This document shows, one piece after another, positions 36,275 through 45,115 of a DNA stretch of 64,000 nucleotides. Positions within the stretch are counted from its first letter, which is position 1; each line of letters begins with the position of its first letter. A model generated the notes under the pieces. The model had not been told where the DNA came from, ran no database searches, and worked only from the letters and a program-made list of their open reading frames with translations. Both the position numbers and the translations under genes were made by a program. Source of the stretch: a bacterium (GTDB lineage: Bacteria > UBP13 > UBA5359); the NCBI GenBank assembly GCA_028685295.1, contig JAQUEL010000002.1, positions 24,635 to 88,634 of the forward strand. The letters are read 5' to 3'.

Positions 36275-37939
36275 ATGAAGATAACCGGAGCTCAGTTGAT
36301 AATCCATCTGTTGGAAAGACAGGGAATACGGACCATTGCCGGCATTCCTGGTGGAGCCAACCTGCCGCTCTACGATGCCCTCTCCCAAAGCGACAAAATC
36401 CGTCACATATTGACGCGACATGAACAAGGAGCCGCCTTCATTGCCCAGGGCATGGCACGCGTCAGCGGCCGACCGGCTGTTTGCTTTGCCACCTCCGGCC
36501 CCGGCGCCGTTAACACGCTGACAGCTATAGCTGATGCCAGGATGGATTCTATCCCGGTAATCTGTATCACCGGTCAGGTCTCCGGCGGAATGATAGGAAC
36601 AGATGCTTTCCAGGAGATAGATACCTACGGCATGAGCATTCCCATCACAAAACACAATTTCCTGGTACGCTCAGTAGATGAGTTATTAGAAGTGATACCA
36701 AAAGCCTTCTGCATTGCTGCCTCTGGAAGGCCCGGTCCGGTGCTGATCGATATCCCCAGAGATGTTCAAAGCGGATTTCTGGAATTTGAGGAATGGCCTG
36801 AGCCAGGCCGGCCGAGCTCGCTGCCGCAATTTAAAATGCAGGATATCAAAGAAGCGGCAAAAATGATCAATAACGCCCGGCGGCCTGTTCTATATCTCGG
36901 CGGCGGCATTATTCACGCCGAAGCCGGGAATACTGCACTTCGGCTGATGGAGAAGGCCTCTCTGCCGGCCGTTGCCACCTTAATGGGCCTGGGTGCCGTA
37001 CCGAGCGACCACCCACTCTTTATGGGCATGCTGGGCATGCACGCAGCCCGCTATACCAACCTGGCCCTTGAAGAGTGTGACTTGCTGATAGCCGTCGGCG
37101 TTCGCTTTGATGACCGGGCCACCGGCAGAGTGGAGCGCTTTTGCTCCAAAGCAGCAATTATCCATATCGATATCGATCCTGCTGAAATCGGTAAACTCAA
37201 ATTAGCTCATACCGGCATTGCCGGTGATGCCGGACAGGTAATGGAAGCCTTGTTGCCGTTGATAGATAGTAATCTCCGCCGGGAATGGCTTGGTCATATT
37301 GAAGAGTTAAAGAGGCATTACCCTCTGCAAATGCCAGGCAAAGACGATCCGAGCACGCCTTACGGTTTGATAACTCAAGTGGCTGCTTTCTTAGATGATA
37401 ATGCCGTCATCACCACTGACGTCGGACAGCATCAGATGTGGACAGCTCAGGCCTATCCGCTTAGCCGGCCGCGTTGCTGGCTTACCTCTGGTGGCCTGGG
37501 AACTATGGGCTTCGGTCTGCCGGCGGCCATAGGCGCAGCCCTTGCCCTGCCCGATCGGACCGTAGTCTGCTTCAGTGGCGACGGCAGCCTGATGATGAAC
37601 ATTCAGGAACTGGCCACCGCTGTGGAAGAGAATATCAACGTAAAAATCGTTCTGCTGGACAACAACGCCCTGGGGCTGGTACGCCAGCAACAGGACCTCT
37701 TTTTTGACGGGCGCTTTTTCGCCTCAGATTATCGCTACCGGCCGGATTTTGTCAGAATAGCCGAGGGCTTCGGCATGAGAGCTGTCAGCCTGGGAAGTGC
37801 TGTTGATCCGGCAGCAACTCTGGCCGATGCTCTGAGCACGCCGGGACCGTACCTTATTCATGCCCCGATAAGTGCAGATGAGAGAGTCTACCCCATGGTG
37901 CCTCCCGGAGGCGCCAACATAGATATGATTGGAGATTAA
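36275..37939 (+). CDS. ilvB: Acetolactate synthase large subunit (AHAS I type)
   Basis: 554 residues; ATG 36275 follows GAGGTGAT. It condenses two pyruvates to 2-acetolactate, or pyruvate with 2-oxobutyrate, as the first common step of Val, Leu and Ile synthesis. The catalytic Glu is in RHEQGAAFIAQGMA, FAD/TPP regions include TDVGQHQMWTAQAYPL and GGLGTMGFGLPAAIGAAL, and the TPP motif runs from GDGSLMMN to LLDNN. The ending VYPMVPPGGAN is like E. coli IlvB, and the whole length lines up with the enterobacterial isozyme I. It is controlled by the attenuator upstream and is followed four bases later by ilvN. Confidence 0.95.
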   Translation: MKITGAQLIIHLLERQGIRTIAGIPGGANLPLYDALSQSDKIRHILTRHEQGAAFIAQGMARVSGRPAVCFATSGPGAVNTLTAIADARMDSIPVICITGQVSGGMIGTDAFQEIDTYGMSIPITKHNFLVRSVDELLEVIPKAFCIAASGRPGPVLIDIPRDVQSGFLEFEEWPEPGRPSSLPQFKMQDIKEAAKMINNARRPVLYLGGGIIHAEAGNTALRLMEKASLPAVATLMGLGAVPSDHPLFMGMLGMHAARYTNLALEECDLLIAVGVRFDDRATGRVERFCSKAAIIHIDIDPAEIGKLKLAHTGIAGDAGQVMEALLPLIDSNLRREWLGHIEELKRHYPLQMPGKDDPSTPYGLITQVAAFLDDNAVITTDVGQHQMWTAQAYPLSRPRCWLTSGGLGTMGFGLPAAIGAALALPDRTVVCFSGDGSLMMNIQELATAVEENINVKIVLLDNNALGLVRQQQDLFFDGRFFASDYRYRPDFVRIAEGFGMRAVSLGSAVDPAATLADALSTPGPYLIHAPISADERVYPMVPPGGANIDMIGD

Positions 37940-37943
37940 AACC

Positions 37944-38267
37944 ATGATTGAAGCAACTTATGAACGTCCAAACACCTTACTGAGCCGAGAGCGGCATACC
38001 ATCCTGGAGTTGATAGTAAATAATCATCCCGGAGTTATGTCGCATATCTGCGGGCTCTTCGCTCGCCGAGCTTATAATATGAACGGCATATTCTGTCTGC
38101 CCTTCGGCAACGGCAGCCGGAGCCGTATCTGGCTGCTGGTGGATAAAGATCAACGGCTGGAGCAAATGATTAAACAGATGCTGAAGCTTGAAGATGTGCT
38201 CCGTGTGCAGCAGCATGACGGCAATCATGAGGTATTCGTACAGCTAGAGAGGTTTTTTTACTTCTGA
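37944..38267 (+). CDS. ilvN: Acetolactate synthase small regulatory subunit (IlvN type)
   Basis: 107 residues; ATG 37944, nine bases after GGAG within the ilvB stop region. A single ACT domain: ILELIVNNHPGVMSHICGLFARRAYN and RIWLLVDKDQRLEQMIKQMLKLEDV, matching E. coli IlvN of isozyme I almost block for block, rather than the longer IlvH form usual in most phyla. It binds Val and confers feedback inhibition. Its last ten bases overlap the end of the convergent isomerase gene. Confidence 0.93.
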   Translation: MIEATYERPNTLLSRERHTILELIVNNHPGVMSHICGLFARRAYNMNGIFCLPFGNGSRSRIWLLVDKDQRLEQMIKQMLKLEDVLRVQQHDGNHEVFVQLERFFYF

Positions 38268-39130
38268 ACCTCTCTTATCAGGGAGATCATTCTGCGGCCG
38301 TACTCTACATAGTTGGCGTATCTTACCTCCTCTGAGGACTGCATGGAGGAATCGTGATAAACCACCGCCAGATGGGGCTCTATGGAGATGCCGCCGTTAT
38401 AGCCTCCGTCCAGCAGGTCTTTGATGATTCTCCTCACATCTCCATCTCCCTCTCCAGGGAAGGTATACTCCGTCTTGCTTTCCGCCGCATTCCATCTACC
38501 GTCTTTGATATGGATATAGGCTATATGCTCTTTGACATGATTGTAGAACTCCCAGGAGGACTGTTTGGGGTACGGCGCAATTTTAGTCCTGTCATCGGTA
38601 AAAATCGGGTTACCGGTATCGAATACCAGCTTCAAACCGGGCACATTCTCTATCAGCCGCAGAGTATAGGTCCAACCCATGCCACCGTAGTTCATGCAAT
38701 TTTCATGCACCGCCTCTATTCCGGCATCAGCAAACATACGGTGCAGTATCCTCATCCGCCTGAACCGCTCCTCCTCCATCTGGTCTTCCGGCCCTCTATC
38801 TGATAGAACGGCAAAGCTCATGATACGAATAAGCTTCGTTCCCAACCGCTGCATCCTGGGGATAGCTCTTTCGACTTCCTTCAGGGATATATCAAAGGGC
38901 CCATCTATTCTCTTGCTCCAGTTGGCTATGGTAGAGCCAAAACAATTTATTTTTACTCCTGCCTCTTCCAGCTTCAGGCATACCTCTTCGAATCTATCCT
39001 CAGGCAGATCATGGATATTGGCTCCATCCACATTTCTGGCTTCTATATTCTCCCACCCCAACTCCTTGGTGGCTCTTATCTGCTGTTCAATCCCTGCTGC
39101 CGCCTCATCGGCAAATCCTGTCAAATACAT
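38258..39130 (-). CDS. Sugar phosphate isomerase/epimerase family protein
   Basis: 290 residues, AP-endonuclease-2-like TIM barrel (PF01261). Metal-binding pattern: Glu in EAVHENCMNYG, Asp-Thr-Gly in LVFDTGNPIF, His in AYIHIKDGRW, Glu in GGISIEPHL. It would interconvert keto- and aldo-sugars or inositol derivatives in the cytosol. The gene follows a Gfo/Idh oxidoreductase by 19 bases; this pair is common in inositol-like or unusual sugar catabolism. The divergent AraC regulator probably controls it. Confidence 0.87.
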   Translation of the reverse strand: MYLTGFADEAAAGIEQQIRATKELGWENIEARNVDGANIHDLPEDRFEEVCLKLEEAGVKINCFGSTIANWSKRIDGPFDISLKEVERAIPRMQRLGTKLIRIMSFAVLSDRGPEDQMEEERFRRMRILHRMFADAGIEAVHENCMNYGGMGWTYTLRLIENVPGLKLVFDTGNPIFTDDRTKIAPYPKQSSWEFYNHVKEHIAYIHIKDGRWNAAESKTEYTFPGEGDGDVRRIIKDLLDGGYNGGISIEPHLAVVYHDSSMQSSEEVRYANYVEYGRRMISLIREVQK

Positions 39131-39149
39131 CTTTACACTCCTTTACACT

Positions 39150-40295
39150 TTAAAAAGATTTATCCATATTTTCATCTGGTTTTTTCACAACCCTCTTCTG
39201 ATAAACCGATTCGGCTATCAGCCTTTGTAATTCCTTCTCATACTCTCTTCCATCCATAGGTAGATCTACTATTTCGGATTTCAATGACGAGTAGAGAATG
39301 GCATTGGCCAATTCTACAGATTTGATGCCTTCCTCGGCAGGTGCTATCAAAGAAGCGCCCTCCAGGACGGCATCAACGAAATTCTGCATAATCTCCGTAT
39401 GCCGGCCGGCTGTTCCTTCTATAGGTATATCTATATTCCATACTTCAGGCTTAGTGAAACCGGAGGCAAAATTACGACTATGCTCAATAGAGGATTCCTC
39501 ATTGCGGATAAAGATCAGCCTCTCGTTCTCCACCACCATCTTGCCCATCTCTCCGGCTATCTCCAGGCGATTGGTGCCGGGCGCCTCCCCGGTGGTAGTC
39601 ACGAAAACGCCGGTGGCACCATTAGAATACTCCATATAGGCGGTCACCTGGTCCTCTACCTCTATATCATGCCACCTGCCCAGACCACAGAAACCTTGCA
39701 CCTTTGCCGGCATTCCACATAGCCACTGCAACAGATCCAATTGATGAGGGCACTGATTGAGCAACACGCCTCCACCCTCTCCCTTCCAGGAAGCACGCCA
39801 GGCACCGTCGGCGTAGTAGGCTTCCGTTCGATACCAATCCGTCACTATCCAGTTGACCCTGGATATCTTTCCTAATTCACCCTTATCTATGAGTTGCTTT
39901 AGCTTCTTATAGCATGAACTAGTCCGCTGCTGAAACATAGCAGCAAAGACCTGGTCTTTATTCCTATGGGCCGCTATCAATCTCTCGGCATCGGCCTTGT
40001 GTACAGAGATAGGCTTTTCCATCAATACATGCAATCCGCTCTCCAGCGCATCTATGCCGATGGTGGTATGAGAGTAGTGCGGAGTAGCTATAAGGACGGC
40101 ATCCACCTCTCCGGAAATAATCAGCTCATGGCTATCCGCGAAGCATCTCAATTCTTTGAACTTCGTCAATGAACTCTCATCGATATCGCAAACCGCCGTT
40201 AATTTACACTCTCTTACATCACCTGCGATTATCTTCTCAGCATGGTTCCGCCCCATGCTTCCAAGCCCTATTATACCTATCCTCAACTCATTCAC
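39150..40295 (-). CDS. Gfo/Idh/MocA family oxidoreductase
   Basis: 381 residues. The NAD(P)-binding motif is IGIIGLGSMGRNHAEKI, followed by DAVLIATPHYSHTTIG, the EKP signature in HVLMEKPISVHK and the C-terminal substrate domain with GGGVLLNQCPHQLDLLQWLCG containing the catalytic His. It is a sugar or inositol dehydrogenase of unknown specificity. The start is GTG 40295 after GGAGGAG. It is the first gene of a two-gene operon with the isomerase. Confidence 0.9.
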   Translation of the reverse strand: MNELRIGIIGLGSMGRNHAEKIIAGDVRECKLTAVCDIDESSLTKFKELRCFADSHELIISGEVDAVLIATPHYSHTTIGIDALESGLHVLMEKPISVHKADAERLIAAHRNKDQVFAAMFQQRTSSCYKKLKQLIDKGELGKISRVNWIVTDWYRTEAYYADGAWRASWKGEGGGVLLNQCPHQLDLLQWLCGMPAKVQGFCGLGRWHDIEVEDQVTAYMEYSNGATGVFVTTTGEAPGTNRLEIAGEMGKMVVENERLIFIRNEESSIEHSRNFASGFTKPEVWNIDIPIEGTAGRHTEIMQNFVDAVLEGASLIAPAEEGIKSVELANAILYSSLKSEIVDLPMDGREYEKELQRLIAESVYQKRVVKKPDENMDKSF

Positions 40296-40389
40296 GGCTC
40301 TCCTCCATTTGCTGTAACCCTTCCTTAAAACTCATACGTTCGATCTTTTTATAGATCAATGGATTACATTACTTACTTACAACTATATT

Positions 40390-40454
40390 ACATATATTAA
40401 GAGCTATTTATAAGCACATATATTGCTAAGAAACAGTTATTGTACATATATTGC
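40390..40454. repeat. Three direct repeats ACATATATT(GC) in the divergent control region
   Basis: ACATATATT at 40390-40398, ACATATATTGC at 40416-40426 and again at 40444-40454, with spacings of 26 and 28 bases. They lie between the divergent oxidoreductase operon and the AraC-type gene. AraC proteins bind direct repeats, so these are probable sites for the neighbouring regulator. The binding is inferred. Confidence 0.5.
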
Positions 40455-40535
40455 GTTTACTTAAGCGCTGCTGCTATAATCTCTATAGGAATAATCGGCC
40501 TTTCCCGGTTTAACACCCCCGCAAAGGAGGATGCC

Positions 40536-41414
40536 TTGTTTAATATATGCACCGGTAATTTTGAGAATCCTCCGCTTTCCGTAAGCCGGCAGATTATGCC
40601 CAAAGACTTTGCCGGCGTACCTAACGGGCACCATCATGAATGTTATGAGATTTTCTATGTAATCCAAGGTCACATCGATGCCTTTATCAACAATAAGACA
40701 TATCATGCCAGCGACGGATGCATGATAATTCTGAATTCTCTCATCCCCCACGCACATATCTATCCGCAGAATATCGAGGTGGAGAGGATCTGTATAAGCT
40801 TTGAACGGGAGTTTGCCGCCGGAATGGCCCGTTTTGCAAAGGATACTGATATTCTGGAAGCTTTTCATTCCGATATCAATGTGATCAGTTGCCCGATCAG
40901 CCTGCGTAATTTTATCACGGATATCGTCGATAAAATGCTTATGGAGATGAAAAAGGGAAATCAGGGAGCCATAAGCATAGCTGCTGCCTTACTGATGCAT
41001 ATGCTTATAATCATCAATAGGAACTTCCGTAATTTTGAGCTGAAACAGCAAGTGCTGAATACTCCGGCATATTCCCGAGTCACCGAGATGATAGAATATA
41101 TAAGATCTAGTTATAACAATGATATCTCTCTGGATAACATATCGAAAAAGTTTAATATAAGCCGCTATTATATAATCAGGATTTTCAAAAAACATACCGG
41201 CTTTACACCCATAGAATATGTGAATAATATCAGAGTTCTAAAGGCTATCGAGCTGCTTACGGGAGCAGAACGGAAAACGGTGAGCGATATAGGTGAACTT
41301 GTCGGCTTTAACAGTATAACGCATTTCGGCAGAGTCTTTAAAAAGATTACCGGCATATCGCCGCAAAAGTACCGTGCCGCCAAAAAAACCTCTGCATTTT
41401 TGCAACATAATTAA
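40536..41414 (+). CDS. AraC-family regulator with cupin sensor
   Basis: 292 residues; the start is TTG 40536, five bases after AAAGGAGG, although the frame is open from 40440. Residues about 10-130 are a cupin-like AraC_binding domain (NGHHHECYEIFYVIQGHID, IILNSLIPHAH). The last 100 residues are the paired helix-turn-helix (SYNNDISLDNISKKFNISRYYIIRIFKKHTGF in two segments, VGFNSITHFGRVFKKITGISPQKYR). Such proteins activate sugar genes on binding their ligand. It is divergent from the oxidoreductase-isomerase operon, its likely target. Confidence 0.87.
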   Translation: MFNICTGNFENPPLSVSRQIMPKDFAGVPNGHHHECYEIFYVIQGHIDAFINNKTYHASDGCMIILNSLIPHAHIYPQNIEVERICISFEREFAAGMARFAKDTDILEAFHSDINVISCPISLRNFITDIVDKMLMEMKKGNQGAISIAAALLMHMLIIINRNFRNFELKQQVLNTPAYSRVTEMIEYIRSSYNNDISLDNISKKFNISRYYIIRIFKKHTGFTPIEYVNNIRVLKAIELLTGAERKTVSDIGELVGFNSITHFGRVFKKITGISPQKYRAAKKTSAFLQHN

Positions 41415-41496
41415 CGGGCGGAGCCTCTTCCCAGGCTTCGCCCTTCACTTCACCGGCTGCACCCTGCCTCCGGCAGTTCCTTTGCTCCGATTTATA

Positions 41497-42576
41497 TCAG
41501 CCATTACGCCTCTCGAAATCCTTCATGAAGCCTATCAGAGCCTGCACAGCTTCCATGGTCACGGCATTGTAGATGCTGGCCCTGATGCCGCCTACGGAGC
41601 GGTGTCCCTTTAAGCCTATCAAACCGGCCTTTTTAGATTCAGCTACAAACTTCTCTTCCAGCTCCTCGGATGGCAGGCGCCAGACTATATTCATGATGGA
41701 ACGGCTTTTCTTATCGGCTATAGTACGCCAGAAACCGCTGCTGTCCAGGGTGCCATAAAGCAGGGCGGCCTTTTCCTCATTGATTCTCTGTACAGCCGGT
41801 ATACCTCCACCGGCAAGCAACCTGTCCGTAACCAGTTTCAAAACGTAGATACCCCAGGTGTTGGGAGTATTATACAGGCTCTTCTCCTTGGCGTGAGTGG
41901 TATATCGTAGAAATATCGGCACGGCATCCGTGACGCGTTCGATCAGATCCTTCCTAATGATAACCAGCGCCATTCCTGAAGGACCGATGTTCTTCTGAGC
42001 GCCACCGTAGATCATACCAAAACGGTTTACATCCACCACCCTTGACATAATTTCGCTGGACATATCTGCTACCAAAGGTACATCGGTAACGGGAAACTCA
42101 GCAAAGCGTATGCCGCCGATGGTCTCATTGGAACAGATATGAAGGTACTCCGCTCCGGCAGGAACCTTAAGCTCTTCCGGCTGCGGCGCTCTGGTGTAAT
42201 TGCATTCGCCACCATCCCAGATTACCTCTACATCACCGGTTATCCCGGCCTCCTTAATAGCTTTGCCCGCCCAGCTACCGGTATTCACAAAGGCGGCGCT
42301 CTTACCGGGACGACGCAAATTGAGAGGAATCATGGCAAACTGCAGGCTGGCTCCACCCTGTAAGAAGAGAACCGCGTAATCGTCGCTCACACCCATCAAC
42401 TTTCTGACATTGGCCTCTGCAGTATCATTTACGGCCTGAAACTCCTTGGAACGATGGCTGATCTCTATAACGGACATGCCGCCGCCGGCATAATCCAGCA
42501 TCTCTTCACGAGCCTTCTCCAGCACTTCCACCGGAAGAGCAGCCGGCCCTGCATTGAAATTATAAACCCTGCTCAT
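41497..42576 (-). CDS. serC: Phosphoserine aminotransferase
   Basis: 359 residues, starting at ATG 42576 (MSRVYNFNAGPAALP). Family marks: ISHRSKEF, LFLQGGASLQFA, and the PLP Lys in YGGAQKNIGPSG, with the ending GHRSVGGIRASIYNAVT typical of SerC. It converts 3-phosphohydroxypyruvate to phosphoserine in serine synthesis and the parallel step in pyridoxal phosphate synthesis. No serA or serB lies nearby. Monocistronic as far as seen. Confidence 0.95.
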   Translation of the reverse strand: MSRVYNFNAGPAALPVEVLEKAREEMLDYAGGGMSVIEISHRSKEFQAVNDTAEANVRKLMGVSDDYAVLFLQGGASLQFAMIPLNLRRPGKSAAFVNTGSWAGKAIKEAGITGDVEVIWDGGECNYTRAPQPEELKVPAGAEYLHICSNETIGGIRFAEFPVTDVPLVADMSSEIMSRVVDVNRFGMIYGGAQKNIGPSGMALVIIRKDLIERVTDAVPIFLRYTTHAKEKSLYNTPNTWGIYVLKLVTDRLLAGGGIPAVQRINEEKAALLYGTLDSSGFWRTIADKKSRSIMNIVWRLPSEELEEKFVAESKKAGLIGLKGHRSVGGIRASIYNAVTMEAVQALIGFMKDFERRNG

Positions 42577-42843
42577 TCGTATCACTCTCGCTTACTGTTA
42601 ACTTCTTAGAAAGTTTAACACAGGATGAGTTATTCTGCCAGAGGAACGATGCAATTGCATTATATGTTATTCGGCAATCACTAGAAAGCCGTTGCTCTCC
42701 ATTGCTCGCTATCTCTGATAGCCACCTGCTTAGTGTCATGCAACCAGAAACTGAACCGCCTTTATATAATCCCCAAATAAAATCGGTTTCAATTTCGCTA
42801 TATTGGGAAAGTTATCATAAAACCTATAAAGGAGATGATGAGA

Positions 42844-43155
42844 ATGCCCCGTCTGCCGAGGATCAAAGAATGTGACGTCATTGATTGCTTTTATAATACT
42901 GATAAATTATGCCACGCATCAGCCATAACCGTAGGTTCGCCCTGCCCGAAATGTGATACTTATTTATCATCTTCAGAACATGGGAAGCCGGCGGATATGG
43001 GGCAGGTCGGCGCCTGCCATGAAGATGATTGCCGCTTTAACCATGAGCTTACCTGTCATGCTCAGGAAATAGTAGTCGGACATCATCAGAGGCATGCCGA
43101 TTGTTTTACTTACAGTCCTGAAGAGGGCAAGAGAGAAATATCCGGGTTGGCATAA
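42844..43155 (+). CDS. Small DUF1540 protein with two Cys-rich repeats
   Basis: 103 residues; ATG 42844 lies nine bases after AAAGGAG. Two DUF1540 units occur, at about residues 9-45 (ECDVIDCFYNTDKLCHASAITV ... CDTY, in parts) and 55-95 (ACHEDDCRFNHELTCHAQEIVV in parts, then CFTY). Each unit has the Cys-X4-Cys, Cys and Cys-T-Y pattern suited to binding metal. DUF1540 proteins are common in Firmicutes and of unknown function. A perfect -10 TATAAT lies at 42765-42770. Note that it faces the convergent methyltransferase gene only eight bases away. Confidence 0.8.
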   Translation: MPRLPRIKECDVIDCFYNTDKLCHASAITVGSPCPKCDTYLSSSEHGKPADMGQVGACHEDDCRFNHELTCHAQEIVVGHHQRHADCFTYSPEEGKREISGLA

Positions 43156-43163
43156 AATATATT

Positions 43164-44075
43164 TTATGATTTACCAAATGTAGACCTGGCTCCTTGCAAT
43201 GCTTCGGCTATGGCGGCTATGTGCTCCGGAGTGGTACCACAACAGCCCCCAATAATGCCGGCCCCTGCCGCAATTAATTTAGCTACATATCCTGCCATCG
43301 CTTCCGGGGTCTCTTTGAAAACTGTTCGGCCGTTTTCAAAGATTGGCATCCCGGCGTTGGCATGGATGAGAATCGGCATATCCGGCGCCGTTGCACGCAT
43401 CGCTTTAGTAATCTCAATCATGTCGGCGATACCGTTGCCGCAATTAGCACCGATGATATCCGCACCGGCGGCTACAGCTTCCTGAGCTGCACGAGAGGGA
43501 TCAACGCCCATCATGGTGCGAAAGCCTCTGGCACCCGGCTCAAAGGTGAAGGTACAGATTATCGGTAAGTTGGTATTTTCTTTGGCTGCCCTGATCGCCT
43601 GAGAGGCTTCGATAACAGAGGACATGGTCTCAATACACAATGCATCGGCTCCGCCCTGTTCCAGTGCAATTACCTGGTCCTTGAAGGCATTGTAGAGCTC
43701 CTGTTCACTTGCCGTGCCACCCTCATTCGCCACTATCTGGCCGGTAGGCCCTACCGCTGCCGCCACAAAGCCCTTATCATCCATAGCCTCTTTAGCCAGC
43801 CTGGCCGCAGCTGCGTTGAATTCAGCCACTTTATCACCTAGTCCAAACTCCTTCAATTTATACCAGGTGCCGCCAAAGGAGTTGGTTCCCACTATATTAC
43901 TGCCGGCATTTATATAAGCTTCTGCAATCTCCTTCACCACATCCGGATGTGAAATACACCAGGCTTCAGGACATTCACCTTGTTGCAATCCTTTAGCCTG
44001 GAGAAAAGTTCCCATCGCCCCATCGGATACCAATATTTCCCTTCCGGCTATCCTTTCCAGCAATCCGCTCACCAT
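43164..44075 (-). CDS. Homocysteine S-methyltransferase family protein
   Basis: 303 residues, one homocysteine-methyltransferase barrel, like the first module of MetH or stand-alone BHMT/MmuM enzymes. Features: DGAMGTFLQAKGL, NSFGGTWYKLKEFG, and the zinc-binding Cys residues in IGANCGNG and IGGCCGTTPEH. It transfers a methyl group to homocysteine to form methionine; the methyl donor is not defined by this domain. In MetH-like split systems the folate and cobalamin modules are separate proteins; none is adjacent here. The cobalamin operon 2 kb away fits a corrinoid partner, but this is only suggestive. Confidence 0.9.
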   Translation of the reverse strand: MVSGLLERIAGREILVSDGAMGTFLQAKGLQQGECPEAWCISHPDVVKEIAEAYINAGSNIVGTNSFGGTWYKLKEFGLGDKVAEFNAAAARLAKEAMDDKGFVAAAVGPTGQIVANEGGTASEQELYNAFKDQVIALEQGGADALCIETMSSVIEASQAIRAAKENTNLPIICTFTFEPGARGFRTMMGVDPSRAAQEAVAAGADIIGANCGNGIADMIEITKAMRATAPDMPILIHANAGMPIFENGRTVFKETPEAMAGYVAKLIAAGAGIIGGCCGTTPEHIAAIAEALQGARSTFGKS

Positions 44076-44196
44076 ATCCTCCTGCTTCCTCCAAACAGGC
44101 TAAGCCTATTTTTTATCGTTCTTTTTATCCCGCTTGCTTATAGATATACCGCCCTCGGGCCTGTTCTTCTCATCTCATTAATCTTACTCTGGCTAG

Positions 44197-44226
44197 ATTA
44201 TACTACCTGTGCATCATTAATTGCAA
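44197..44226 (-). promoter_or_regulatory. Sigma70-type promoter of the homocysteine methyltransferase
   Basis: On the minus strand TTGCAA (44221-44226) and a perfect TATAAT (44197-44202) are 18 bases apart. The leader to the ATG at 44075 would be about 115 bases. Confidence 0.6.
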
Positions 44227-44370
44227 AAAACAGACCCGGAACCTCAGCGCCTGCAAGTACACAGAATCTTATAGAGCAAAGGCAAATGCCTTGATTTGCA
44301 AATTCACCCATTGCAGACGGCCTTGTTATCAAATGCTGAATATGGGTAAGAACCAGCAGGAGGTAAAACC

Positions 44371-45069
44371 TTGAAAATAAGCTCTATTCATACCTGGGAT
44401 ATGTCTCCGGTCGAGGCGATAAAGCTGCAGAACCGGCTTCGAGATATGGTATCGGCAGAGGATGGCCCGGACGAGATACAGTATGTAGCAGGCCTGGATG
44501 TTTCCATCAAAGAGAACAGAGGTATCGGTGCCGCCGTCATACTGGACTATCCCGACTTGCAACCGGTGGAGACTGCCATTGCTAAAAAGGACATTGCCTT
44601 TCCCTATGTTCCAGGCCTGCTATCCTTTCGTGAAGCACCGGTATTGATTGCTGCTTTGAAGAAGCTCTCTCTGACACCTGACCTGGTATTGGTGGATGGA
44701 CAAGGTATTGCCCATCCCAGACGTCTGGGCATAGCTGCTCACCTGGGTGTGCTTACCGGATTGCCTACAATAGGCTGCGGTAAAACCAGACTCTATGGTA
44801 AATACGAGGGGCCGGGACCGAGACGGGGTGATTACAGCTGGCTCTATGCCGGCAGTGAGATAATAGGTGCTGTCGTCAGAACCAAAGAGAGAACCAATCC
44901 CATCTTTATCTCGGTAGGAAATAACATTAGCCTGGACAGAGCTATACGGTACATACTTCTTTGCACAACTACATACCGCCTGCCGGAACCGATAAGGATA
45001 GCTCATCTAACAGCCGGCAAAGAATCCCCCGGCGGATCTGATTGGCATGCAAATGCCTTAATGCTTTAG
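44371..45069 (+). CDS. nfi: Endonuclease V
   Basis: 232 residues starting with TTG 44371 after AGGAGG. It has YVAGLDVSIKE with the first catalytic Asp, the central YVPGLLSFREAPVLIAALKKL with a catalytic Glu, DLVLVDGQGIAHPRRLGIAAHLGV, and the Lys in GCGKTRLYG. Endonuclease V cuts the second phosphodiester bond 3' of deoxyinosine, starting repair of deaminated adenine. Length and motifs are normal for bacterial Nfi. Monocistronic and divergent from the methyltransferase. Confidence 0.94.
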   Translation: MKISSIHTWDMSPVEAIKLQNRLRDMVSAEDGPDEIQYVAGLDVSIKENRGIGAAVILDYPDLQPVETAIAKKDIAFPYVPGLLSFREAPVLIAALKKLSLTPDLVLVDGQGIAHPRRLGIAAHLGVLTGLPTIGCGKTRLYGKYEGPGPRRGDYSWLYAGSEIIGAVVRTKERTNPIFISVGNNISLDRAIRYILLCTTTYRLPEPIRIAHLTAGKESPGGSDWHANALML

Positions 45070-45115
45070 CACCGGAGATCTTCCTATCCTGATGCCGATT
45101 ATCAAATATTCGCTC

